From positions 321,561,386 through 321,625,385 of the forward strand of contig JAUMIR010000002.1 in assembly GCA_030847615.1 (NCBI GenBank): 64,000 nt of DNA. Reading direction: 5' to 3'. Of this stretch, positions 1 through 9,953 are shown piece by piece. The position numbers and the translations under genes are program-made. The stretch's first letter is position 1. Each line of letters opens with the position of its first letter. The stretch comes from Gambelia wislizenii (taxonomy: Eukaryota > Chordata > Lepidosauria > Squamata > Crotaphytidae). A model generated the notes under the pieces. That model had not been told where the DNA came from. It searched no databases and worked only from the letters and a program-made list of their open reading frames with translations.

Positions 1-610
1 TTTAAAAAAGGAAAAATGCAGCTAATAAACAGTAACTGGAGTCAGGAGTGGGTAACTGTGGCTTTCAAAATGTTGAAAATAATATTCAGGGATCGCTGTG
101 TTGGCCATACAGCAAAACAAAACAATCCACAAAAGAGTAATACCTTTATTGGCCAACTAAAATGCACAAAACACATCATGCAAACTTTCAAAGCACACTA
201 GTCTCTTTATCAGACAAAGAATTTAAAAAATCATACAGGAGAAAGAAAAAAGGGACGGTGTTAGAGTCACTGGCATGTCACAGGCAACATGGATCAAATG
301 TTGTCTCTTTTGTTGTCCAGTTGATATGGAGGGATCTCAATGCAGGCAGAGGTGTCTCCCTTCCATTCATTATTATTTATTTGCTTGATTTCTACCCCAT
401 GTTTCTGCCCTGAAAAGTGACTCAAAGCAGCCAACAATCCAATGAAGATAACAAAATACAAATTAAAGATAAAAACAGATTTATTAAAAACAACACTAAA
501 AGCAATTTAAAGTGAAGGTTAAAAACTCCTTCTCATTTATATTTTTCTAACTCTGAATATTTTGATAATATGTAATTAAGAGTCCATGTAAAACTAAAAA
601 TCTCTCAAAG
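1..610. other. AT-rich sequence without recognisable feature
   Basis: No gene, RNA or recognisable repeat is visible. Short open frames here lack family motifs and are compatible with chance. Confidence 0.5.
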
Positions 611-616
611 GTGAAT

Positions 617-664
617 AATTGCTATCTCTCTCTCTCTGGCTTTTCTTCGCAAACGAAGACTCAG
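617..664 (-). mobile_element. LINE-A 3' tail, about 48 bp
   Basis: Read on the minus strand this matches the last bases of the LINE at 18.9-20.76 kb and of the insertion at 62.03-62.82 kb: a hairpin (TCTTCG, loop CAAA, CGAAGA), then AAAAGCCAGAGA and a GA-rich end. It abuts the Penelope-like fragment directly. It is either an extremely 5'-truncated LINE copy or part of a chimera made during reverse transcription. Confidence 0.6.
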
Positions 665-961
665 GACAGTTGTGGACAAGTTTACATAGGGACCACTAAA
701 CGCAGTGTGCAAACAAGAATCAAGGAACATGAGAGACACTGCAGACTGGGCCAGCCAGAAAAATCAGCAGTAGCAGAACATGTTATAAACCAACCTGGAC
801 ACAAAAATCCATTTGAAAACACAGAAATTCTAGCCCAGGCCAACAACTATCATGTCAGAATGCACAGAGAAGCTATTGAAATCCACAAACACTTGGACAA
901 CTTCAACAGGAAAGAAGAAAAAAATAAACAAAATCTGGCTCCCAGTTTTAAAATACAATAG
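659..961 (+). pseudogene. GIY-YIG endonuclease domain of a Penelope-like ORF (fragment)
   Basis: About 95 codons are open to a stop at 959-961. The motif SCGQVYIGTT is the YIG half of a GIY-YIG nuclease and is followed by a basic helix (KRSVQTRIKEHERHC). Then come AVAEHVINQPGHK and a histidine-rich tail, the usual end of Penelope-like proteins. In active elements the domain nicks the target during retrotransposition in the nucleus. Everything upstream, including the reverse transcriptase and the GIY half, is absent, so this is a dead fragment. The open frame seems to extend upstream to 611 only because the flanking repeat happens to be open. Family assignment is firm; activity is excluded. 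Confidence 0.75.
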
Positions 962-1303
962 AATCAAAACTCAGCACTTACAAAAGAATTCCACTCAGGG
1001 ACAGGAGGATTCCCAGCAGATAATGGCCCCTCAACCAACCATTAGCCAAAGAGTCACTAACGAACCTTGCATTTCTATACTCAGAAACTAACCATTCAAT
1101 TACACAAATTTACATATATTCCCCAACAGGGGTTCACAGCATATAAACTCCACACACACCCCTACCCAACCATTCTCTGAGGATGCCAGCCACAGATGCA
1201 GGCAAAACATCAGAAGCAAACTCTTCCAGAACACGGCCTCACCGCCCAGAAAAAAAACCAAGGAAAATCTATGGATGCCGGCCATGAAAGCCTTCGACTT
1301 CAC
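664..1303 (+). mobile_element. Penelope-like retroelement, 5'-truncated 3' end
   Basis: The fragment holds the C-terminal GIY-YIG nuclease part of a Penelope-like ORF followed by about 340 bp of 3' region. The 3' region carries the familiar stretch GATGCCAGCCACAGATGCAG and later GATGCCGGCCATGAAAGCC, both typical of vertebrate Penelope 3' ends. The reverse transcriptase half is missing, as expected for 5' truncation. The exact 3' end is a guess, placed where resemblance stops. Confidence 0.75.
1177..1213 (+). ncRNA. possible decayed hammerhead-ribozyme-like motif of the Penelope 3' region
   Basis: CTGAGGA at 1177-1183 fits the hammerhead CUGANGA box. TGCC at 1184-1187 can pair with GGCA at 1201-1204. 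The second conserved box, normally GAAA, reads AAAA here. Penelope-like elements are known to carry hammerhead motifs in their terminal repeats. The mutated box suggests loss of cleavage. Confidence 0.35.
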
Positions 1304-1928
1304 AGAGCTTCTTGGACTCTACTTAAACTCATCTCTTACCTAATTTCATTCAGTCAAGCTGAGAACACCACCAGAGGTAAGTATGAACCATTTTCAAAAT
1401 GAATGGAGTTGCTAATTCTCCCAATTCACCTTTAAAAAGAATTAGATTTAATTTGGCATGAAACTAAAGAAAGTTACAGACCTCTGAAAGTAAATAACCT
1501 GATTACAATATAGCTGGGAAAATAATTCTGTTCAGGTATATAGTGGAGGAATGCCCCAGCTGTGTAATATTGATCAGGCTGATAATAAAGTTAACTGCAC
1601 AAGAGAGTATAAATGATTTGGCAGTGCTGGTAACTTGATATCTGACCTAAATAGTATAACACTGTTGGGATTATTGGACTTCTTTACAACTGGTTAATCA
1701 CATTTTATAGGCTATAGTTTCCCTCTGAAGTGACCTGTACTGATTTTTCAAATGTAAGAACAGCCTTAAGCTTGATAAAAAATCTATTTCTTTATTAAAA
1801 TACTTGAAGTTTAAAAAAAACAAAAAAAAAAAACGAGATTCTCTTTAGCCAGATTTTTGTCAAATAAGCAACTCAACATTTGAAAATCATCAAGCTGGTA
1901 AACTTGACGACTTCTGTGTAAGAATATC
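1304..1928. other. AT-rich sequence without recognisable feature
   Basis: Nothing recognisable was found apart from an A-run near 1813-1835. Confidence 0.5.
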
Positions 1929-2290
1929 ATACCCTCCCAACTATACCAACTGGACAGGAACAGTCCTGATTTATCCTCAGTTGTCCCATTTTCACAACTG
2001 CCCAGTTTCTCTCTCTTCTTCCCACTTTCCCCCTTTGTCCTTGGCTTACTTCCATTGCTACAAACTGAGTGAAAAGTGCAAATGTAGTTTGCACTCAACT
2101 CAGTATGGAGAGAGGAATGGAGGGGGGTGGCAACTTTCCCTTCCCAGTCAACTCAGACAAAACCAAACTGCTGTGGCCTCTTAGTTTTTGTGTTCTTCCT
2201 CATTAATAACTTCTGCCATCTTGATCACACTCTATTGTTACTTGGCCGCATGTATAAAATGTTGGAAGATATGGAACACAGTCATTGTTG
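1929..2290 (-). mobile_element. MITE-B copy 1 (CATACCCTCC-end repeat)
   Basis: This repeat recurs at 22858-23216 in the same orientation and at 20926-21165 in the opposite one. Shared blocks include CATACCCTCC at the end, AAACTGAGT..AAAGTGCAAA..GTAGTTTGCACTCA in the middle, and GCCATCTTnAnCACACT near the other end. The other copies show TACCCTCC-like sequence at both ends in inverted orientation, so a non-autonomous DNA transposon is most likely. Confidence 0.55.
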
Positions 2291-2579
2291 CTCACACCAA
2301 AGGACTATGTAGTCTGCCATTCTGCTCATCCAGTGGCTAACCAGACGCCTAGGGGAAGTCCACAAGAAGAGAGAAAGCACAAAGTCATCACCCAATCATA
2401 TTGCCCAGCAACTGATTTTAAGATGCTTATTATCTCTGATGGTAGTGACAATATATAGCCAGCATGACTAATAGCCCTCAGTAAGTCTTATCCTCTAAGA
2501 CTCTGTCCATTTACTTCAAGCCCACCCAAGTAGGTGGGCATCACCACACCCTGTAGTAACAGATTCTACATTTTCAGTA

Positions 2580-2797
2580 TAGGTCGACCCCCCAATATCC
2601 ACGGATTCGGTATCCACAGTTTCACTTGGCCCTGTCAGAAAAAATATGTTCTCTCTAGGCATTTCTAGGACCTCCAATGCAATTCTATGGTCAACTTCCA
2701 GCATTCATATCATTGGGTTCTCTATTATCTACCATTTCAGGTATCCATGGGGGGGGGGTCTTGGAACAGATCACCTGTGGATATGGGGGTCGACCTG
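2580..2797 (-). mobile_element. Tigger-like MITE (MITE-T), copy 1
   Basis: Terminal inverted repeats AGGTCGACCCCC at 2581 and GGGGGTCGACCT ending at 2796 are directly visible, flanked by TA. The interior with CTAGGCATTTCTAGGACCTCC and TCTATGGTCAACTTCCAGC is shared, inverted, with 17412-17626 and 63027-63312. Sequence style and TA duplication fit pogo/Tigger-derived MITEs. Confidence 0.75.
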
Positions 2798-2908
2798 TAT
2801 GTGCCATGTGAAGAACCCAGCAACATCCAGTGAAGTGGAATGAAAGGATATTCAAGACAGACAAAATGGTCTGTTTGAATTTCCCTCGGTTCAGATTTAC
2901 TGGATAAA

Positions 2909-2928
2909 AGAGAGAGAGAGAGAGAGAC
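2909..2928. repeat. (AG)n microsatellite
   Basis: Ten AG units. Confidence 0.9.
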
Positions 2929-3130
2929 ATAACCTACTCTATCCACTTCCTCCACACCTTACATATTTTTAAACACTTTATCATTTCCTCTCTTTAAAAA
3001 TATCCAGACATCTTGGTTGCCCTTTTCTGAAAAAGCTCAATAATATCCTTCTGAGGTATGGTTTAACTTTTAGTGCACCCTTGAAATATGCTGAAATTCA
3101 AAGGAGTACACTGTGGAAAGAAGCAAAAAC

Positions 3131-3354
3131 AGGACCCTTGCACCACATAATTATAGTGCTATGATTCTGTTTTAACTGCCATGGCAATATCCTATAGAAT
3201 CCTGGAATTAGTAGTTTGAGAGTGTTATTTAGAACTTTCAGCCAGAGAGCTCTAGTGTCTCACCAAGCTAGAAAGCCCAGAATTCCACAGAATGCAGCTA
3301 TGGCAGTTAAAATGGAATCACAGTGATATAATTGTATAGTGTGAAACAACCTCA
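3131..3354. mobile_element. hAT-type MITE with long inverted repeats (MITE-H), copy 1
   Basis: The left half reads CACATAATTATAGTGCTATGATTC.. TTAACTGCCATGGC and the right half is its inverse (GCTATGGCAGTTAAAATGGAATCA..ATAATTGTATAGTGTG). Partial copies occur near 25.9, 32.9, 38.0 and 50.5 kb. The pattern is that of a common squamate hAT-like MITE. This is the most complete copy in the window. Confidence 0.65.
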
Positions 3355-4921
3355 GGATTGTTTTGAAAGGAATACTTCATTGTACAGTACCATTGTGGGA
3401 GAAAGAGCCAAACCTGCACATATAAAGCAGGAGAAGGAAGAAGTCATGCCTCATCCTAGTTTTGGGCTATGCACAACTAGCTGTACACAACTATGACAGT
3501 ATCAGGAAGGTGGAGTGAAAAAACACAACATATTATTCTGGTGCACAGGTTTTTAACAAGTGGATTATGTAGCTACTCTGCTTAAAAGATTTTTGTCCAC
3601 TAACTTCTTAAATGTTAATAAATCTAAGACTCTTTTCACACACAGAAACACTCTGAGTTGGAAATGCATCATTTGTGAGAGGTGTCAATCCAAGAAAATT
3701 CTTGTTAAGCCCGTCTTAAGTTGAATGTACATTATACAGCTAGTGCAATTTTTCTCTCTGATTTCCAGTATTGCTTGTAGAAAAAAAGCAAAGTCCTTAC
3801 CAAATGGAGAGGAAGAAGAACAGGGCCCTAGACAGTTTGTGTGAAGTGCTGTAATAAATTTTACTTCATCATGGAAAAATGAAGACATATACTCTATCAC
3901 ATGCCTCTCAATGTTTAGTCTTTTCCCTCTTCAATTATAACAAGGCAATCCTTGAATGTTTTTATACAGAAAAGACTAATAATCACTGTTTTATACTCTG
4001 TAAACATCAGAAAGTTAGACAAGTACAAATGACAAGACAGTACAGCATCATATGTAACCATAAAAAAAACTATCGCTATTATGAATGCTGCTATTATCCA
4101 GTTTAATGTCCCTAGTGAAATTTAGACAGGGCTATATACATTTTAATTTGGACAAGTTCTTTGAGGTAACATTTGCTACTTTCCCAAAAGGAGCTGTGGA
4201 ATTTTCAGTATCAAGTGTTCAGAGCCTCATATTTAAATCTCAGTGGAAAGATGGTATTTCCAGTAGTCTAGTATATTTATTAGTATGCTGCCAAGAACTG
4301 GTTCATTGCTGACTCAACATAAGGGATCCTATGGGATAATTACGAAAAATTAGGATTTCTGTTTGGGAAGGAAAAGGCACTTTACTAGATACTATAATGT
4401 GAAGAGTCTATAAGTCATACAATTCTTTTCAATCCCTTCTGCCGGCAGAAGGAGCCATACATAGAATAAGTGATCGCTTACCCTAAATTTAATGAACTAT
4501 ACTAAAAAAATATTGAAAAGCTTAAGTTGTCTGCAGCCTTGTAGAACAAGTATCTGAAAATTATTTAAATAGTTCACTAAACTTAGAACTGAAGATCACC
4601 CATCCTCTCTACAGCACCTTTTGCTGACATAGTAATAATCCACAGCTCAGCCCTTTTTATTTTTATTTTTAAGACTCCATTTCAGCCCTTCCTCGCTGAT
4701 GAAGATTTTTCTGAGCTGCCCCTCTTCAAGTGTAATGTTTACTGAACTTACTAAACAGCTCATCAAACAGCCTTACCACACTCCAAAAAAAAAGCAGCAA
4801 AGCAGCAGGAACATTCTGTCTTTCCTGCTGTCTTACCGCATGGCATCAGCATTCTTCCGATGTTCTTTTGATCTGGTCCCGTGTGGTAAGGCCCTAAGAG
4901 TTCTCTCTTTCATCATTGTTT
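3355..4921. other. AT-rich sequence without recognisable feature
   Basis: No gene or repeat was recognised. Open frames of 60-103 codons are unsupported. Confidence 0.5.
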
Positions 4922-4995
4922 TTGTTGCTTTTATCATTATCATCATTATCATTAACTTATATAGTGCCATCAAAGTACATGGAGCTTGTCACATT
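4922..4995 (-). mobile_element. LINE 3'-tail remnant with (ATC)n
   Basis: An ATC/ATT-rich run is followed by TTATATAGTGCCATCAAAGT and ACATGGAGC, resembling the inverted 3' tail of an old reptile LINE. Too short to classify. Confidence 0.35.
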
Positions 4996-5765
4996 CCAAG
5001 TGACAACTAGGACTAATTGTCACGTTTCATCTTTAAAAATACAGAGATGTATGAAATCTACTGGTGCAAACTTGTCCCAACTGGCATAAGAGTCCAATGG
5101 TGTAAATACTGACTGCTCTAGGGCTGCTTTTATCTGCTACATTTGAAGGGGGAAATGTACTCTTCAGAGTTGTACCTATGTATTTACATGTGTGAAAGTA
5201 TGAATGTGAAAAGAATATTAAAGATAAATGACCTTCCACCCACTTCATTAAGCTTATTATTCTGAAGACATCTACAGTGAATAAAAGTCAACTTTCAAAT
5301 CCCGTATTTATATATCTAAAGATATATAGATATGATTCTAGATGTCCTACAAAATGTAACATGGAAAATTTTATAGTTAATTTCACCAATGTTCACATTC
5401 CGCCTATACTTAGTTTCAAGTTTCAAAGAAACTCTGCTTTCCTTGCAGATTTGTCTAGATGCTTCTGAATAGAAGTTACTTATTGGTTGGCTTTGAGTGA
5501 ACTCATTCAGTCTTAGCAGAGCCTGTGTGTATGGCATGCTCAAGAACTTCTACTCAGAGCTTGAAAATGTTATTTTTTAAGCTACATATCCCATAAACCA
5601 ACTGCCAGCCCACCATGTGAACTGAGAGTTTCTAGAAGCTGGAGTTCAAAAAAGTAACTTTTCCAACCTCTTGCTTCTGCTTGTCTGTTTAGCAGATTGG
5701 GGTATCCCTGAAGTGGAACAGGTGCTGTATGTACAATGAAAGCATGAGATGTTCCATGCACCATA
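4996..5765. other. AT-rich sequence without recognisable feature
   Basis: Nothing recognised. Confidence 0.5.
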
Positions 5766-5779
5766 TCATTCTTTTATGT

Positions 5780-6005
5780 TTGTTACTGTGTGCCCTCAAG
5801 TTATTTCAGACTTTATGACTATCCTAAGGAGACCCTATCGCAGGGTTTTCTTGGCAAGATTTGTTCAGAGGGAGGTCTTTCATTGCCTTTGTCTGAGTGG
5901 GACTGGCCCAAGGTCACCCAGTGGGTTTCCATGGCTGAGTGAGGATTCAAACCCTGGTCCCCCAGAGTTCTAGTCCAACATTCAAACTACTAAATACACT
6001 GGCTT
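5780..6005 (-). mobile_element. tRNA-derived SINE with RTE-type tail
   Basis: On the minus strand: tRNA-like head with the B-box region CAGGGTTTGAATCC, the block CACTGGGTGACCTTGGGCCA, then CTTGCCAAGAAAACC and a tail related to RTE LINE ends (GTCTGAAATAACTTGAGGGC). A perfect 14-bp target duplication, TCATTCTTTTATGT, flanks it at 5766-5779 and 6006-6019, which fixes both ends. The same family recurs at 6.15, 13.04, 36.95, 58.92 and 60.64 kb. Confidence 0.85.
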
Positions 6006-6151
6006 TCATTCTTTTATGTAGTAAAGTTCAGCTTCCTATGGAAGTGCCCTTAATGGGCAAGAGCAGGTCCAGGTTACAGGGTTCCTTAAACAACATTTAA
6101 ACAAAGAATTCTCTTTAAAACATACATACATACTGGGTTGTATCCATAGAG

Positions 6152-6381
6152 GACCTGTAGTGATTTGAGTGCTGGACCTGGACACTGGGGGACCAGGGTT
6201 TGAATCTCCACTCAACCACGGAAATCCTCAGGATGACCTAGGGCAAATCACCTACTCTGTGCCTCAGAGGAAGACAATGGCAACCCCCCAAACAAATCTT
6301 GCCAAGAAAAACCCTTGAAGCGAACCCTATGATAGGTTCACCTCAAGGTCACCAGAAGTCAGAAACAACTTGAGGACATGC

Positions 6382-6412
<31 letters not shown>

Positions 6413-6413
6413 G
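6152..6413 (+). mobile_element. tRNA-derived SINE with RTE-type tail and (CAA)n
   Basis: Same family as 5780-6005, opposite orientation. It ends in (CAA)n at about 6381-6411. A probable 8-bp target duplication CCATAGAG lies at 6144-6151 and 6414-6421. Confidence 0.8.
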
Positions 6414-6597
6414 CCATAGAGTTCCTTTATACAAGCAAATGGCTCTTCTGCTCCCGGAAATGAACTACTTATTTCTGCTAGATTCCTTTTTCAGCTGCAG
6501 CCTCCTCTGCCACTTTCCATGTTGCTCCAGATAGTTTCCCAGAATTCTGAGTCAGAAGTAGCTTTTTAGGCAGCACAAAGGTTTGCAACAGGTAAGA

Positions 6598-6874
6598 AGC
6601 CCTGGAGCCCGGTGGTGCAGTGGTTAAATGCCAGTACTGCAAGTCACCACGTTGCAAGTTCAATTCCAGCGGGCTCCAAGGTTCACTCAGCCTTCCATCC
6701 TTTCGTAGGTCGGTAAAATGAGTACCCAGCTTGTGGGGGCAATCAGCTAACACACATTGGAAACTGTTTAATGCAGTGTAGATGGGTAAATAGCTATTGC
6801 TTAAAACAATTTGTAAGCCGCTCTGATAGCCTTGTGGCTGAAGAGCGGTGTATAAATAAATAAATAAATAAATA
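6598..6874 (+). mobile_element. second tRNA-derived SINE family, copy 1
   Basis: The head GAGCCCGGTGGTGCAGTGGT contains a polymerase III A-box (TGGTGCAGTGG) and GCAAGTTCAATTCC fits a B-box. The body has GTCGGTAAAATGAGTACCCA and the tail GTAAGCCGCTCTGATAGCC ends in (AATA)n. A second copy with an internal deletion lies at 17102-17292. The tail resembles L2/CR1-type LINE ends, suggesting that partner for mobilisation. Confidence 0.75.
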
Positions 6875-6951
6875 AGAGGTGGGAAATCCCACTGTATAAG
6901 ATACAAAAGGAGGTTCAACCTGGATCCCACACATTGATTTCACAAACTTAG

Positions 6952-7580
6952 GGCTTGTCTATACAACGAAAATACTCCTCATAGACTTTGAAGAGAACAC
7001 CTTTTGTCCCAATGAAATTTCCTGCATCATTTCACCATATTCGGAAGGAGGAGGGGGCAAAAACACCAAATAATCCATGGGGAAAGCCTTCGTGGCTTTC
7101 CCCATATTTTTTTAAAAAAAACCTCAGGAAGGTAATGCGTATTCTTGCTTGTTAGGACAACCGATTCACTTTGCTGTGCATTCCCGATAAGAGCAAAAAG
7201 TGGGAAACTGATTGGTCAGACTTGCGCTGGGGGTGGAGCTTGCTGACATGGCAAGCGCCCAGAACTGCCATGTTGGATTTTCACTGTAGTGATTGTGCAC
7301 TTGAGGTGACAAAACAGCCTCCCCCCCCCCCACCATTTATTTAAGTGCAAGATCGCACTTCCGCACCCTGGATTTGTTTTTAAAGAAAAAATACTGTTCA
7401 GCAGCAGCAACTGGTAATAATAAAAACACTAATAATTCACTCGTGCCCACCATCTTCATTAGCAAGCATGCCTGTTTGAATATCAAACATGTATGGCTTC
7501 GCATGCCTACGATCTTGAAAAAAAAATGTGGAGACAAATGAAAGCTGCTGCAAATTGCCTCCTATAGATGAGCACTAAGG
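6952..7580 (+). mobile_element. MITE-U copy 1
   Basis: Begins GGCTTGTCTATAC..GAAAATACTCCTCA. Shared landmarks with four other copies: TTCGGAAGGAGG, a GGAAAGCCTTCGTGGC block followed by T/A runs, ATTGGTCAG, GCCATGTTGGATTTTCAC, and GCTGCAAATTGCC near the other end. No open frame is conserved between copies. A non-autonomous DNA element is likely; the superfamily is unknown. Confidence 0.6.
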
Positions 7581-7590
7581 CAGACAGGAT

Positions 7591-7662
7591 GTTTAAAGAA
7601 GAAAAGGAGAGGAGGAGAAAAAAGAAGAGGAGGAGGAGGAGTGGGGGAGGAAAGGAATGCTA
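7591..7662 (+). repeat. polypurine GA-rich tract
   Basis: About 70 bases almost entirely of G and A (AAGAAAAGGAGAGGAGG and following). Confidence 0.8.
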
Positions 7663-9721
7663 CAGGAATGCAACATCTTGATTTCTTACTGAATTGTCAA
7701 TACTATATCAGGGAAACTAACAGAAAATTTGAAACCAGTCACCTATCATTAGAAATAATGCCCCCCACCCCAAAATAAAGACACGCCGGCTATACTGTTC
7801 TGTATTAGAAAGCAATCAAGTCTTCCTGAACATTATATGGCAAGCACTTTTACAACCCAGACAGATTCATATGGCGCATTCATTTTAAAACCAAAATCCC
7901 TTCCAGACTGAGGGCTATTGTAAGAATGTCAGTGGGGCAGGAAACCTAGCCACAGCCATTCTGAAGGATGAAGAATTTTAATTTTAAGCATTAAAAAGCC
8001 ATTTTAAATTGAAATACAGGATGTAAGTTAATAAAGTCTAAAATATACATAAGGCTGCCAATTTTAGAATAGAAACAGTAACAAATTATTCAGGAATAAC
8101 CAAATGCAAAGAAGCAATAAGGGTAAAAAATCTGTTTCCAGAAGTGACCCTCTTTCTGTCCTTTTAACCTTCTTACCTTTACATTGTACATTATATATTA
8201 TTAACCAAATAACTTTCAATGATGATGAGCATGTGTTATACCAGCACAGTTTTACTCCAATTTGAATTTTAAATTTGCCAATTTAAGAAGCGACACCCCC
8301 CCCCGACGACACAGATTTCCAAATTGCTGGCAGAAACGTATTTATTTTAAAACATTTTTCTTTTTTTAATATATAATTTTTATAGAAATATACACACACA
8401 ACACAACACAATAAAAGAAAATACCATTTCAAAACAACACCAAATATACAACCGCAAGTGAAAAAGGAATATAGAAGAGACTCACAAAGAACATACAAGC
8501 AAGTACCACTCAAAAACCCGCTACCCTCACCCCCCTTTTACCTCCTTAAAATCAGACTTCCCACCTCTCTCCAAATGATTCCATCTCTATCACCACTGAA
8601 CACCCTCTTCACCTCATCCTATCCAAAACAAACAGCAATATACCATCCCTAATATCAAAAATAAATTGCAAGCTTTCTAGCAAAAATACTGCAAATTGTT
8701 TACTTCACCATTCAGTTCTCAAAACCCAATGTGAACTACCTCTCCTTGCTTTTTCTTCATGTACATTATTATTTAAAAACATTTTAACACTGCTTTTCAT
8801 TTTTAAAAAATCTCAAAAGAAAACTCCAATAAAGACTGATAAAGACCTTAAAAATAAAATGATAAAACCATTTTTTAAAAACCATAAAAACCCATTCATT
8901 AAAAAACCAGAGATAACAGACAATGTTATCCATCAGGAGAATGTCTCGATGAACAACGTCTTTAGTTGCCAGTGGAACCACATAGCACTGGGAGCTTGCC
9001 TAATTTCATTGAAATGGTCCCAAGTTAACATGGAAGCAGCCTCTGGGAGGCTTACCAGGAAGGAAGGAACTGCAATCTCTCCTTTGTCTTCAGCTGCTTG
9101 TAATTAGAAACATCGGATCAGAAACATTTGTTCTTTGGCCTAAATGATCCTATTGTTATCCCAACTAGAGCCAACTCACTAAATCAATGGTAACTTGATA
9201 CATCAACAGTTATATAAGTTGCATTGAGTCAATGAGTCAACTCCAACCGGGACTCACAACAAAATTCAAACATTTAGATATCAAGATTAACAGTCATTGG
9301 CAGGGTTATCACCACACCTTCATCTAATCTTAGTTTCAGGGACTTTTAAACAAAAGTTAGCATTCTGATAACTGGTACTATTATATTTTGGAAAGTGCTC
9401 TAGCATCTTGAAGAATGACATGAAATATCCCTCAAAAGCATGAAAAGACTGAAACCTCCCCCAAATTCAGAAAAAGAAAAGCAAAATAAAAATGTCATTG
9501 CAAGTATTTTGGCCTGAAAACAGGAATCTTAGGTAAGGTATTTATAGAACTTAATGCACAAGCTGATAATAGACTTCTTATTATACTCTTAATGTGTTTA
9601 TTATGCTTTGATTCATCTATGAGTATTTACTATAGTGGAAACTCTTCATTTTCTATGGACATATATCTGAGAATTCTTTACACGCTACCAGTCAAACACA
9701 ATCATAATGCATGGTTTAAAA
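7663..9721. other. AT-rich sequence; poly-C and A/T runs only
   Basis: No gene or family-level repeat was recognised. A poly-C run sits near 8296 and a degenerate ACACA tract near 8391-8411. Confidence 0.45.
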
Positions 9722-9953
9722 TAGAAAACTCTTTCAGGAGGGAGTTCCCCAGTACAGGAAACATCTAAAGTCAATCTCCAAGTGCTCTTAACTAATGATG
9801 GAGCTGTTTGTGCATGTGGCAAAAAATTATTTATGGGAGAAGTACCTCCCAAAGTTAACTTCTCAAGAGATAAACTAGGAAATTAAGATCAGTTTCTTAA
9901 GGACATTTTGATTCCTTTCAATAATGGGGAAATTCTGTTGCACTGAACTTCTA
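9722..9953 (+). repeat. left arm of a 232-bp inverted repeat
   Basis: From TAGAAAACTCTTTC to GCACTGAACTTCT this matches the reverse complement of 11772-12003 with about 9 substitutions and no visible indel. Homology stops sharply at both ends. The family is not recognised. Confidence 0.9.
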
